This document shows positions 51,681 through 64,000 of a DNA stretch of 64,000 bases, in pieces. This DNA is from Neoarius graeffei (Eukaryota; Chordata; Actinopteri; Siluriformes; Ariidae), in the NCBI RefSeq assembly GCF_027579695.1, contig NC_083596.1, positions 52,370,900 through 52,434,899 on the forward strand. Direction: 5' to 3'. Position numbers and translations under genes: made by a program. The number at the start of each line of letters is the position of its first letter. Position 1 is the stretch's first letter. The notes below the pieces were generated by a model that did no database searches, was not told the DNA's origin, and saw nothing but the letters and a program-made list of their open reading frames with translations.

Positions 51681-52122
51681 ATGCATTCTCTCTTCTTACC
51701 CAGCTGTGCTGCTTTGGGCTCAATGTGCCCTTGTTTTAGACTCACACCATTTAATCTCTGCCAGCGCACATACACTGACATACTGCATGTGTGTGTGGAG
51801 GACATGTCTTTGAAAGTTGTTTGCATGCTGTGTGTCCTAGACAGGGATGAAGGGAACAGGAAGTGGACTGATAGAGGTTGCCTGAGAAGTTCTGGAGGTC
51901 ATGATCTCTGCTGGTGGGGAGGAGTATTATCCCGGGATGGTGTGAGAGAACAACCCCATACTTCCACCAAGTTCTCCTCCATTTTAACACCTTCAGCAAT
52001 ATGACCCATAAAGACTATCGTGACTTGATGGAATTTGCTCTTCTCAGGTTTAAAGTAGAGGCCTTTAATGAAATACAAGAACCTACCATCTTACACACTC
52101 AGTCTCGTGATGTGACTTAGAG
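49241..52122. other. intergenic with many microsatellites
   Basis: No gene is supported. Simple repeats: (CA)n 49636-49680, (AAT)n 49857-49900, (GT)n 50418-50478, (GT)n 50763-50788 running into (GA)n to 50814, (CT)n 51412-51450 and (GT)n 51650-51679. An open stretch at about 51834-52117 has no recognisable product. Confidence 0.55.
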
Positions 52123-55100
52123 TTTCTTTATTGTCATTCAGATTTGCATCAACAATACACATCAGAACAAGATTTCGTTGCTTTGGCTCAGTGCCGAACA
52201 AAACAACAGCAAGTATATTACCTAAAAATATGCAAAAATAAAAAAAAAATTATATATATATATATATATACACACACAGTGGTGCTTAAAAGTTTGTGAA
52301 CCCTTTAGAATTTTCTATATTTCTGCATAAATATGACCTAAAACATCATCCGATTTTCACACGAGTCCTAAAAGTAGATAAAGAGAACCCAGTGAAACAA
52401 ATGAGACAAAAATATTATACTTGTTCATTTATTTATTGAGGAAAATGATCCAATATTACATATCTGTGAGTGGCAAAAGTATGTGAACCTCTAGGATTAG
52501 CCGTTAATTTGAAGGTGAAATTAGAGTCAGGTGTTTTCAATCAATGGGACAACAATCAGGTGTGAGTGGGCACTCTGTTTTATTTAAAGAACAGGGATCT
52601 ATCAAAGTCTGATCTTCACAACACATGTTTGTGGAAGTGCATCATGGCACGAACAAAGGAGATTTCTGAGGATCTCAGAAAAATTATTGTTGATGCTCAT
52701 TAGGCTGGAAAAGCTTACAAAACCATCTCTAAAGAGTTTGGACTCCACCAATCCACAGTCAGACAGATTGTGTACAAATGGAGGAAATTCAAGACCATTG
52801 TTACCCTCCCCAGGAGTGGTCGACCAACAAAGATCACTCCAAGAGCAAGGCGTGTAATAGTTGCTGAGGTCACAAAGGACCCCAGGGTAACTTCTAAGCA
52901 ACTGAAGGCCTTTCTCCCATTGGCTAATGCTAATGTTCATGAGTCCACCATCAGAAGAACACTGAACAACAATGGTGTGCATGGCAGGGTTGCAAGGAGA
53001 AAGCCACTGCTCTCCAAAAAGAACATTGCTGCTTGTCTGCAGTTTGCTAAAGGTCATGTGGACAAGCCAGAAGGCTATTGGAAAGATGTTTTGTGGACAG
53101 ATGAGACCAACATGGAAATTGGTTTAAATGAGAAGCATTATGTTTGGAGGAAGGAAAACACTGCATTCCAGCATAAGAACCTTATCCTATCTGTGAAACA
53201 TGGTGGTGGTAGTATCATGGTTTGGGCCTGTTTTGCTGCATCTGGGCCAGAACGGCTTGCCATCATTGATGGAACAATGAATTCTGAATGATACCAGCGA
53301 ATTCTAAAGGAAAATGTCAGGACATCTGTCCATGAACTGAATCTCAAGAGAATGTGGGTCATTCAGCAAGACAATGACCCTAAGCACACAAGTCGTTCTA
53401 CCAAAGAATGGTTAAAGAAGAATAAAGTTTATGTTTTGGAATGGCCAAGTCAAGGTCCTGACCATAATCCAATCAAAATGTTGTGGAAGGACCTGAAGCG
53501 AGCAGTTCATGTGAGGAAACCCACCAACATCCCAGAGTTGAAGCTGTTGTGTACAGAGGAATGGGCTAAAATTCCTCCAAGCTGGTGTGCAGGACCAATC
53601 AACAGTTACCAGAAACGTTTAGTTGCAGTTATTGCTGCACAGGGGGATCACATCAGATACTGAAAGCAAAGGTTCACATACTTTTGCCACTCACAGATAT
53701 GTAATATTGGATCATTTTCCTCAGTAAATAAATGAACAAGTATAATATTTTTGTCTCATTTGTTTAACTGGGTTCTCTTTATCTACTTTTAGGACTTGTG
53801 TGAAAATCTGATGATGTTTTATGTCATATTTATGCAGAAATATAGAAAATTCTAAAGTGTTCACAAACTTTCAAGCACCACTGTATATATATATATGAAA
53901 ACTGTGTATAAAATCCTATACAATATAAAGTGTATTGCCTGAATATAGAGTATATTGCCTAGGTGGAGGTGGGGGGATTAATTCAGTTCAACAGTCTTAT
54001 GGCATGTGGGAAAAAACTGTTGTAAAACCTGGCTGTTCTACTCTGGAGGCTGCATAGCCTCTTTCCAGAAACCAGCAGCGAGAACAGTCCATAGTGGGGG
54101 TGGGAGGTGTCTTTGCTGATGTTGCAAGCCCTGGTCAGGCAGCGTTTTTCTGCAATATCCTGTATCAGAGGAAGTGAAGTCCCGATGATTTTCTCCACTG
54201 TCTTCACTACCCTCTGCAGGGACTTTCAGTCAGAGGCCCTGCAGGCTCCTGACCAGACAGAGATGCAGCAAGTCAGTATGCTCGCTATAGTGCCTCTGTA
54301 GAAGGTGGTGAGAATTGGAGGGGGGAGATGTGCCTTCTTCATCCAGCACAGAAAGTGCATGCGCTTCTGAGCCCTCTTTACAAGGGCCCTGGTGTGATGA
54401 AACCAGGTCAGAGTGTCCGTTATCTGCACCCCAGGAACTTTGTGCTGCTGACTCTCTCCACTGCTGTGTCATTGATGATGAGTGGTGTGTGAGTGGGCCG
54501 GCTCCTCCTGAAGTCGATGATGATCTCCTTGGTTTTGGTGACATTCAGGACCAGGTTGTTGGTTTTGCATCAGTCCACTAGGTGTATCACCTCCTCTCTG
54601 TAGGCCACGTCACTGTCACCCTGGATAAGGCCCACTACTGTTGTGTCGTCTGCAAACTTCACGATATGGTTAGTAGTGGACCTGGGACAGCAGTCATGAG
54701 TCATCAGGATGAACAGCAGTGGGCTCAGGACACAGCCCTGAGGGGAGCCGGTGCTCAGGGAGATGACACTGGAGGTGTTGTTGCCCACCCGCACAGACTG
54801 ATGTCTGTTGGTGAGAAAGTCAAGCAGCCAGTTACACAGGGGGGAGCTGAAACCAAGAGGGGCCAGTTTGCTCACCAGGTGCTGTGGGATGATAGTATTG
54901 AACACCGAGCTGAAGTCCAAAAACAACATCCGCACATGTGTGTCCTTCCCTTGCAGATGTTCTAAGCTCAGATGGAGTACAGAGGAGATGTACTCTGTGG
55001 AGCGATTAGGGCGATAAGCAAACTGGTATGGGTCAAATGTGTGTGTGTGGGGGGGGGATTCTGGAGACAATGAGGTCCTTTACCAGCCCTCGAAGCTCTT

Positions 55101-56744
55101 CATCATTATGGGGGTGAGTGCTATGGGGTGGTAATCATTGAGGGAGGAGACTATGGGTTTTTTAGGCACCGGGATGATTGTAGCAGTCTTTAGACATGTT
55201 GGTACCACAGCCTGGATCAGCGAGGTGTTGATGTCTGTGAGAACCCCAGCCAGCAGATCAGCACATTCTTTGAGGACCCATCCTGGTATGCCATCGGGAC
55301 CGACTGCTTTCCGTGTGTTTACTCTCCTCAGGGTTCTGCAGACATTAGCTGCGTCCAGACTGATCGGCTGCTCATCAGAGCGAGGAATAAATTTCCTCAC
55401 AGGAGTGGTGTTGAATGCCTCAAACCTCCCAAAGAAGTTATTGAGTTCGTTGAGAAAGTTGATGTTGTCGTTGCAGAGGGGAGGAGTAGCTTTGTAGTCT
55501 GTGATGACTTGGATACCCTGCCACATACATCTGGTGTTCGTGTGGTCATGGAAGAAGTCCTGCACTTTCTGACCATGGGCATGCTTTGCAGCTCTTATGG
55601 CACAGTTCAGGTTGGCTCTAGCTGTTCTGAGTGCTACCATGTCACCAGATTTAAAAGCATCATTCTGTGCTTTCAGCATTGCACGTACCTCTCTGGTCAT
55701 CCAGGGTTTCTCGTTGGCCCGTGTGGAGATGTTTCTGATCACACTAACATCCTCCATGCACTTCTGAATGAATGCAGAGACAGACTCAGCATACTCCTCC
55801 ACCTGCGTGTGATCATTGTCTGTAGCAACTGCCTTGAAAATGTCCCAGTCTGTGCGCTCGAAGCAGTTCTGTAATGCTTCCATAGCTCCCGCAGGCCAAA
55901 CCCTCACCTGCTTCACTGTGGGGGTTTTTCCTGATCAGCAGGGGCTTGTATGCAGGTATTAGCATCACAGAGAGATGGTCTGAGGAGCCAAGGTGGGGGC
56001 GGGGTGCAGCCCTGAATGCCTCTTTGATGTTGCTGTAAGCCAGGTCCAGCGTGTTCTCTCCCCTGGTTGCAAAATCCACATACTGGTGGAAGTGAGGAAA
56101 CACAGTTTTCATATTGGCCTGATTAAAGTCCCCTGTCACGATGAAAATTCCCTCAGGATGTGTAGATTGCAGTTCACTGACGGAATGGTATAGGACATTC
56201 AGGGCTTCTCTGGTGTTTGCGCTGGGCAGAATGTACACTGCTGTGATGATGATAATAGTGAATTCCCGGGATAAATAAAAGGGCCTGCATTTAACAGTCA
56301 GTAGTTCTACATCAGTAGAGCAGTGACTTGAGACTATCTCCCCTTTGTTGCACCAGTTATTGTTGGTGTATATGCAAACACCGCCGCCCCGGGATTTACC
56401 CGTAAGAGAGCTGCATCTGTCCGACCGGAATGTTGTTAGCCCCTCTATGCTAACGGTGTCGTCTGGGATGGATGGTTTTAACCATGTCTCTGTGAGAATT
56501 ATGGCGCAGCAGTCTCTCACCTCCCATTTTGTTGTTAATTGCAGCTTCAGGTAGTCCAGTTTGTTCTCTAAGGAGCAGATGTTAGACAGCGGGATGGAAG
56601 GAAGTGGTATTCTACATGGGTTAGCCTTTAGCTTAGCTGTTAGCCCTGCTCGGCATCCCCACTTCCACTTTATGTCCCACCTTCTTTCTGGGTTTTTTTG
56701 TGTTTTTTTTCCCAAGATGGCGGCACCCTGCTTGGCTGCAGCTG
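52123..56744 (-). mobile_element. CR1/L2-like LINE, degenerate, carrying a Tc1 and cut by an LTR element
   Basis: On the minus strand an apurinic-type endonuclease (ILTETWLKP, SRGGGVCIYTNN, VTGDFNQANM, GSSDHLSVML) lies at about 56.6-55.8 kb. It is followed by reverse transcriptase: RKAVGPDGIPGWVLK and NDYHPIALTPIMMK at about 55.1-55.3 kb, [34 protein letters not shown] and FADDTTVVG at about 54.6-55.0 kb. The reading changes frame between the endonuclease and the RT and again inside the RT, so the copy is dead. The 3' untranslated part ends at AATGACAATAAAGAAAC near 52123 and is interrupted by Tc1 (52277-53883). The 5' end stops at the LTR element. Confidence 0.85.
52277..53883 (+). mobile_element. 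Tc1-type transposon, complete length, inactive
   Basis: 1,607 bp with inverted ends CAGTGGTGCTTAAAAG and CTTTCAAGCACCACTG; TA follows the right end, while the left flank now reads CA within an AT/AC microsatellite. The transposase (from 52644) has stops at TAG after DAH (52700) and at TGA after NSE (53289). Its catalytic E region reads PDHNPIKMLWKDL, with Lys where active Tc1 has Glu. It is a sister of the copy at 1-3081. Confidence 0.94.
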
Positions 56745-57146
56745 TGTAGGTGCATTTGGGTAATTGAGTGATCAATCTCATTAAATCTGAAGGTTAATAA
56801 TTAAAATCATAAAATTGAATCAGTATCATTGAATCATTTTCATTGAATCAGCCTCATATTATCATTAAATCACTCATGGAATCAGTCTCATTAATTTATA
56901 CCATTAATTTTGGTGCTTAATAATAAATTACCAAACAGCTAAATTATGGTATTCCAATTATTATGATCACTTACCGTATTACACAACCTATATGCACCTT
57001 TAGAATTCTTTGGAGATTGGGCAACCTCGAGTATATTATTAGGCACAACAAATAAAGACACACAGTTTCAATAATAATGGAATTTATTATAACAAAGATA
57101 AAAATGGATAATAACAGTTGAAATCATTATATACAAATATGATATG

Positions 57147-57179
<33 letters not shown>

Positions 57180-58633
57180 GCCCTATGGCCTGAGCAGAAG
57201 GATAGCGTGGGATGCTAGCTAGGTATGTTCGTGTGTGTCCATGTGGTGTAGGGATCACCACGTGGGATTTGAGGAGAACAAAGGAATTAACCTTGTGTTG
57301 CTAAGCTGAGACAAAGGAATGCTAGCTAAGGTGTGTTTGTGAGTGGCCACGTGGCCTGAACAAAGAGTTAGCCTGTGTGTGGCCTGAACAAAGAGTTAGC
57401 ATGGATTGCTAGCTAAGGTGTGTTTGTGTGTGTCAGACCTGGTGAGGCCTGGAGACCACATGTTTGTGTAGGCCTAGATTAGCCTCGTGTGGCTAAGCTA
57501 AGACAAAGGGAAGCTAGCTAAGGTGGGTTTGTGAGGCATGTGGCCACGTGTGGAGGCCTAGATTAGCCTTGTGTTTAGTTAAGACAAAGGAATGCTAGCT
57601 AAGGTGTGTTTGTGTTGGGGGGGGAGGACCGCCACGTGTTTCTAAGACAATACACTTAGCTTTGGATGCTAATGGGACAAAAGAAATTAGCCTTAGGCTA
57701 ATTTCACTAGCTTATAACAGTACTGAATCCACTGAAACCTTGATAAGGTCAAAATGTGTGATAAGGAAATTAAAGTGTTAGTGAGGAATAAAGAGAAGCA
57801 TGCACAGCCTATCTATTAAAACAACTGAGAGATTAAAACAAAATAATAATCAATTCAACACGCTGCGTGTTTACAATGTAAACAATTAAACCGTTCCTGA
57901 GGTTAAATTCACACTACCTCAATAAAAGCTAATTCCTAAGACTAGGTTTTTTGATTATGCCCCAAAATGCCAGTCGTACGCGAGATTATGAGAAGATGTC
58001 TCGGGACTTTTGGAGTTTTCACCTTTGTGGAGATCTCCGTGAAGCACAGGGAATTTCTTGGAGAGGCTGAGTTCACAGGAGCCCATAGAGACTTCTGTAG
58101 AAAAACAAAGAATTCTTGGTCCGACGCTTCGTAGCTCGTGGGAAGGAAATCTTTGTAGAACAAGGTGCACAGCACTTCAGTAAAAAAAAAGGGTCCAGCC
58201 GCTTTCCTAACTTTGAATTAAAACTGCTTGGGCGGCAGTCGTGACATCACTTCTAATACGAATAAAACTGGTTGTAACTCGACTGAGTTAAAGATTGCGC
58301 GACTCTGGAGTCTACCTTGGCCAAGAGTAAGAAAGAAATCGCGCTAAATCGTGGATCTTGCAAGAAAGAGGTCTTTTTCTGGTTTGCTCGGGTGAGCAGC
58401 CTCTTTGTGTGTGTCAGGCCTGGTGAGGCCTGGAGACAGAAAGAGAGGGAGAAGTCCTCCTTGTGTCCATGTTGAAATCACGGTGCCAAAAGAGGAGGAG
58501 CTAGGAGTTCCCGGGTTTCTTATGCTTTCATGGAGGATGTGACGTTGGTGATCCCGCCCCCGCGTGACGCAGGTCAACGCTGAAGTTGGCTGATGGGAAA
58601 TGTAGTTTCTAAACGGGACTGTGTGTACCTACA
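56745..58633 (-). repeat. LTR (3' LTR of the minus-strand element)
   Basis: 1,889 bp, bounded by the short inverted ends TGTAGGT and ACCTACA. It contains a (GT)n tract at about 57149-57173 and several degenerate repeats of a GCTAGCTAAGGTGTGTTTGTG phrase between about 57210 and 57620. Confidence 0.9.
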
Positions 58634-59460
58634 ATTCCCCTTTTGGTCTCAGGGGTATGATGGAGTCGTAGCACTGAGAGCACAGTACTGTACAGTCCAC
58701 ATGTCCATAGTCCTTGAGGTAGCCTTGCTCTGTACAGTCCATGGTGTCCTGTGAAAACTGGGTAAACTCATGAGTTCCAGTAAGACAGTTGGAGGCAGAG
58801 GCATTTTGGGCATATAATCACTCTAGCTAATTAGGTCACAATCACATCTATAAAAAAAATTAAACATTGAACATGAAACATATATACTTCATTTCCTACA
58901 CTTAAAAAACAAGAAAAGAGAAGAAGTGAAGGAAAGAAAAGAGGTGTTAGTGTTTGGGTTGGTAAACCTAATCTTCTGGGAAGGTGATAGCAGCGGGTGG
59001 TCTGGCCAGAAAGTGTGTGCTACTGCGGCTAAAGCTGTCAGGGACGCAGACCATCTTATCCAGCTTGGCGTGTAGTGTTATGTATGGGTTGCCTGGGCAG
59101 ACCCAGTGGATGTCTTTAGTGGAGGTGCACATCTCTAAGTCTTGTGGATTCACAAAAATGAGGATAGCACTGCCAAGACTATATGCCAGGTGTATTTGCG
59201 ATGAATACACACTAGTAATAATAGCAGATTTTAGTATTTTATCTACCATGTTATACTGAAGGGTTATTACTTTATTGGGTTGATAAGTCTGACCGGGAAT
59301 GTTAGTGTACGCTTATGGGTGAGTGAGGCGTACAAGCTAGGTGGACAGGATGGGCCTAGCTGTCGTCCACCCCCTTTTGGAGTGAGGACTGTTCAAAAGG
59401 TTTGATTCGATTATTATGGAGTTTGATCGATATGAGAGTGTTTGATTAGGCCTGGATGTC

Positions 59461-60447
59461 CTAATGCGATACGCGACGGGGAACGATTTTCCCATGATCG
59501 AAAGGTCTCGACCAGGGTGGTAGGAACTTTGAGATTCGGGCGTAGTAGGCCTTTTGTCCTTTTACGCTTGAATCGAGATTCTTTTGGACACACGTAAAGG
59601 TTGACTGTAGGTGGCGTTGTAGGTCGGCGACATATTGATGTGCGGTGTATGCAATTGCGACGCTCATGTCCTCTGGTTTGTATAGGAGATGCGATGGGAG
59701 AACCATCTCCCGCCCAGTCATCATCCCAAAGGGTGTGACTTCAGTGGCGCAATGAGGGGTGGACCGAATGGCCCTTAGCACCAAGGGAAGTTTCACATCC
59801 CAATCTTTTCCATGGTTTGTGACATACTTTCGCAGCATGCTCACAATGGTTTGAATGGCTCGTTCAACCTGACCAGAGAATTGAGGATGGTACGCGATAT
59901 GGAATTTCGCCTCGACGCCTAACATGTTCCACAGCGCAGCCATTACACCAGCAGGGAAATGGGTGCCTGTAGACGAGTCGATGGATAGAGGGAGGTTTTT
60001 CAAAGAATTGTGGCCACTAGGGGGAATCGCGATGTCGGGTGTTTCGACACCAGACATGGTGTGCAAAGACATGAACTGAAGTTCATCGGAAATTTGATCT
60101 CGTGTGGCGCTTGGTTGATCGGTGTTCGCACTAATCTTGTCGCAACGGGTTTGTGCATGTTTTGTGGGGTCCAACGACTGTGGGGTTTTGTTTTGTGTGA
60201 AGCTGACTAAGTTTATGTTGCAGGGCCTGGTTGGGATTGGGTCACCTTGTGAGAGCTGTGTCTGAGAGATGGTGGCGAAGACTTTAGCACACATAAGCGT
60301 GATCTCCGATCCAGTATCTAGAAGGGTGTGGAGGGGGATTGTACCCTCGACCACCACGGGGGTGTAAATGCGCTTAGCGTTGCCCCTTCTAACTAGATCA
60401 CCTAAGAACTGCATCAGAGGTGCGTTTTGTGGGTTTGCCTTCACCAC
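59461..60447 (-). pseudogene. protease-like and integrase-like coding remains of the LTR element
   Basis: LHTLLDTGSEITLM is an aspartic-protease active-site motif. YHPQFSGQVERAIQTI is the typical integrase motif of Ty3/retroviral elements. A fossil. Confidence 0.8.
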
Positions 60448-60869
60448 CAGGGGGGCTCTACATCCTGACCATTGCCTGCTGTTTCACAGGGATTTCCTCC
60501 CCCTTTCACGAGATCTACTCGCGGTTCCTGGCCTAGTCATGCCAGCGGGTAGCTTTTGTCATTTTTCTTGGGCTCTTTTATCTTATCTGTTGAGGGGTCT
60601 GACCTCTGTTGTAATAGTTCTTTAATCTCAGCCAACTGGGCTTTCAAAGAGTCCAGCTCTGAGCGGAACTCACCAGGTTGGTCTGAGTCACTGTCTCGGT
60701 CACCTCTACCCCTACGTGGAGAGCTACAGTTGGAGCGCTCCTGCCATTTCCGGCCAGAGCGGGGATGACGATCTTGCTGCCAACCATTTTGTTCCTTATG
60801 ACCATTCTCATCTGATGAACGGTTGCCATGGTCACTATGGCCTTGCCATCGGTCTCTCCTGGCCTTACC

Positions 60870-62345
60870 TTACCGATTCTCCCACTCACCCTGGTGATGG
60901 CTCGGCAAGGGGCGGTTTGGACCGTAGTTTCTCCAGGTGGGTCCCCCTTTTGGAGCTTCACCTCCTTCTAAGGTTAGTGGGGGCTTGTCCTCACCCTGGA
61001 AACTAAGGACTCTGGAGTCATCATCGTTTCCATTTGCAGTTTTGATGATGGTCTCCCAGGTCATTTGGGCTAGTTGCCTAATTTCCCTCATCGAGTAGCA
61101 ACCTCGTCGACACATCAGTGCGACTTGAGTCCGCATGCTTGGGTGGAGGTTATGTAAGAAGAGGGATTTGAAGCCTCTATCTTCTTCCAAGCCTGGTGCG
61201 CTACTACCCTGGAAATAGGCAGTACGTAGCCGTCTATAATATTCACGAGGCGCCTCAGACTGTTTTTGTTTGATTTGTATGGCACACAATGTCGCGGAGA
61301 TTTCGTCCATGTATGGCGCATATTCTTCCCTCATGTAGTTGCGAAGTTTTGAATAATTATCGCGAACGTTTGGGGGTAGTGTCTCTAAAAAGGCACGAAC
61401 GCTGCTACTGGAGGTTTTCCAGATCAGTTTAAGTTTTTCTCGCGTTGTGGCGTTCGGCAGGTCCATCAGGCATCGGTCAATTTCTCGCAAATAATAATTT
61501 ACGTTGGTTCTTTTATTGTCGGGGTCGAATCGCTCGACATCTTGGGCAAGTAGGTCAATTTGCCGTATGCGGAGGGCTTGGTACATGTCCTTGTGCGGCC
61601 TCCTTCGCTCTCCTGAGTACTCACTATCTGAGCTACTCTGGAATCGCTCCCGTTTCGCATGAGATGCATAGTCTGATTCATTCGAAGATGGTTCAGGGAT
61701 ACTGTAGCGCACTGACCTGGGTGTGCTACGGGCCTGGGCTCGGGATGAGCGCAGGATGGCTCCATCTTGGCTAAACGACGGAGTCGAGTAGCGAGTTGAG
61801 GGAGTTTGGCGGGATGTCTGGTTCTTGACCAGGTAATCCACAGTGCCCGGTTCGGATGCCTCTTCCTGCTCTGAGCTTCGGCGCATTGTTGGGGGTCTTT
61901 CACGCCCCTCACGCCCTTCTTGGAGGGTCTGCTCCTTGGCAGCCCTTTTAACAGCCTTTTCGGCTTTCTCTAGCCTTTCGGCGCAATCAAGGGAGTTTTT
62001 CAAGAGCTCACACTCCCTATGTAAATCATTGACATCGGCTGCCAGCTCGGCGTTGCTGGTGGTCAGCCTATCAACCTCTCCGTGGAGGGATCTGATCTCT
62101 AGATCAGTATCCTGGAAGTGTAAAAGGAATAGCTTACCTAGTGCCTCTTGGACACTAATAGTTGTTCTCTTTGGATCTCTCATATGTTTTATTGAGTTGA
62201 CTATGTTCATTTGGCATTCACGCCTACTCATGTCCTTAATGCTTGCTCTTTCGGAGGCAGAGCAGTGAATGAGGTCGGCGATGACGTCAAAGAGAGACAT
62301 GTCTTGAGCATTGTCTTCAATTTCTGAGACACGAGGGGATGCCAT
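60870..62345 (-). pseudogene. gag-like coding region of the LTR element
   Basis: Starts MASPRVSEIEDN and has a helical, partly coiled region (LEIRSLHGEVDRLTTSNAEL), an Arg/Ser-rich linker and a capsid-like helical part (YYRRLRTAYFQG). No further claim is made; it belongs to a fossil element. Confidence 0.75.
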
Positions 62346-62657
62346 TTTGCTTAGGTTGGATATTGGATGATCAATTAATCAATTAGTTTATTAATTAATT
62401 AATTTTTATTAACTAATATTAACTACGTAATTAATTAATCAGTTGATAAAGTTTGTTTTACTTGAAAATGCTATCTCTTATCCTGAGTTATTGATAGGTT
62501 ATTAGTATTTGTGATATGGTTATCATGCTACTGTTAACCGTTTAACACACCTGGGGATATACTTTAGCAGTTGCTTAATCAAACTGATAGTTTATCTGTT
62601 GTTGCAACAATATTCAAGAAGTCAACACCAATCTCCTCACACGGGGCACCAATTTAA

Positions 62658-63045
62658 TGTAGGTGCATTTGGGTAATTGAGTGATCAATCTCATTAAATC
62701 TGAAGGTTAATAATTAAAATCATTAAATTGAATCAGTCTCATTGAATCAGCCTCATATTATCATTAAATCACTCATGGAATCAGTCTCATTAATTTATAC
62801 CATTAATTTTGGTGCTTAATAATAAATTACCAAACAGCTAAATTATGGTATTCCAATTATTATGCTCACTTACCATATTACACAACCTATATGCACCTTT
62901 AGAATTTTTTGGAGATTGGGCAACCTCGAGTATATTCTTAGGCACAACAAATAAAGACACACAGTTTCAATAATAATGGAATTTATTATAACAAAGATAA
63001 AAATGGATAATAACAGTTGAAATCATTATATACAAATATGATATG

Positions 63046-63078
<33 letters not shown>

Positions 63079-64000
63079 GCCCTATGGCCTGAGCAGAAGG
63101 ATAGTGTGGGATGCTAGCTAGGTATGTTCGTGTGTGTCCATGTGGTGTAGGGATCACCAAGTGGGATTTGAGGAGAACAAAGGAATTAGCCTTGTGTTGC
63201 TAAGCTGAGACAAAGGAATGCTAGCTAAGGTGTGTTTGTGAGTGGCCACATGGCCTGAACAAAGAGTTAGCCTGTGTGTGGCCTGAACAAAGAGTTAGCA
63301 TGGATTGCTAGCTAAGGTGTGTTTGTGTGTGTCAGACCTGGTGAGGCCTGGAGACCATGTGTTTGTGTAGGCCTAGATTAGCCTTGTGTGGCTAAGCTAA
63401 GACAAAGGGAAGCTAGCTAAGGTGGGTTTGTGAGGCATGTGGCCACGTGTGGAGGCCTAGATTAGCCTTGTGTTTAGTTAAGACAAAGGAATGCTAGCTA
63501 AGGTGTGTTTGTGTTGGGGGGGAGGACCGCCACGTGTTTCTAAGACAATACACTTAGCTTTGGATGCTAATGGGACAAAAGAAATTAGCCTTAGGCTAAT
63601 TTCACTAGCTTATAACAGTACTGAATCCACTGAAACCTTGATAAGGTCAAAATGTGTGATAAGGAAATTAAAGTGTTAGTGAGGAATAAAGAGAAGCATG
63701 CACAGCCTATCTATTAAAACAACTGAGAGATTAAAACAAAATAATAATCAATTCAACACGCTGCATGTTTACAGTGTAAACAATTAAACCGTTCCTGAGG
63801 TTAAATTCACACTACCTCAATAAAAGCTAATTCCTAAGACTAGGTTTTTTGATTATGCCCCAAAATGCCAGTCGTACGCGAGATTATGAGAAGATGTCTC
63901 GGGACTTTTGGAGTTTTCACCTTTGTGGAGATCTCCGTGAAGCACAGGGAATTTCTTGGAGAGGCTGAGTTCACAGGAGCCCATAGAGACTTCTGTAGAA
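62658..64000 (-). repeat. LTR (5' LTR of the minus-strand element), cut by the window end
   Basis: The first 1,343 bp match 56745-58.1 kb nearly base for base, with a few substitutions, a small length difference near the start and a slightly different GT tract. Confidence 0.92.

Larger units (their letters stand above)
56745..64000 (-). mobile_element. LTR retroelement, minus strand, broken, 5' LTR runs off the window
   Basis: Two direct repeats starting TGTAGGTGCATTTGGG (56745 and 62658) enclose about 4.0 kb. Next to the left LTR, on the minus strand, lies a purine tract (CCAAAAGGGGAAT). Next to the right LTR lies TGGTGCCCCGTGTGAGG, a tRNA-primer-site-like sequence, so transcription runs right to left. 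Parts visible: gag-like, protease-like and integrase-like coding. The interior is short for the group and broken in a few places. The LTRs look about 98-99% alike by eye, so the insertion is young. It is Ty3-like or a fish endogenous retrovirus; I cannot decide. Confidence 0.88.

Noticed and set aside
51570-52120. Open frames upstream of the LINE
   Set aside because: Part is a GT repeat; the rest has no motif, splice structure or similarity I recognise.

Overview
The window is nuclear DNA of a ray-finned (teleost) fish. The reasons are two multi-exon genes with GT-AG introns, one clearly a vertebrate neuroligin; several copies of one tRNA-derived SINE; Tc1, hAT and Harbinger-type DNA transposons; a CR1/L2-like LINE; a young LTR retroelement; and very dense microsatellites. 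I cannot name the species.

Layout. 1-6.8 kb: a Tc1 copy cut open by a hAT fragment and two SINEs, a short terminal-inverted-repeat element, and a second Tc1-like copy. 6.8-21.6 kb: a minus-strand gene that I assemble into nine coding exons with fully compatible phases (6,960 nt, 2,320 codons). Its 5.4-kb largest exon encodes a SecA-type DEAD ATPase. SecA is the bacterial preprotein-translocation motor, so a spliced version in a vertebrate, joined to an N-myristoylation-type start, a coiled coil, a hydrophobic segment and an OTU-like tail, is the most remarkable item here. One in-frame TGA interrupts the large exon. 21.6-33 kb: transposon graveyard, including a hAT within which another hAT holds a Harbinger-like MITE, all inside an older repeat whose uninterrupted copy lies at 36 kb. 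33.3-41.1 kb: CpG island and the plus-strand neuroligin-3 gene (seven coding exons, 782 aa), with GT/CA microsatellites pressed against its exons and a SINE in one intron. 42-49.2 kb: a MITE, then about 4.4 kb of a 21-bp minisatellite split by a transposon-rich insertion. 49.2-52.1 kb: microsatellites without a recognisable gene. 52.1-56.7 kb: a LINE on the minus strand carrying a Tc1 in its 3' part. 56.7-64 kb: an LTR retroelement on the minus strand, its 5' LTR running off the window.

The two host genes are unrelated in function as far as I can tell: neuroligin-3 is a postsynaptic adhesion molecule; the SecA-like gene has no role I can name. They point away from each other, separated by about 12 kb of repeats before the neuroligin CpG island. 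All calls come from reading the sequence; no alignment or database search was run.
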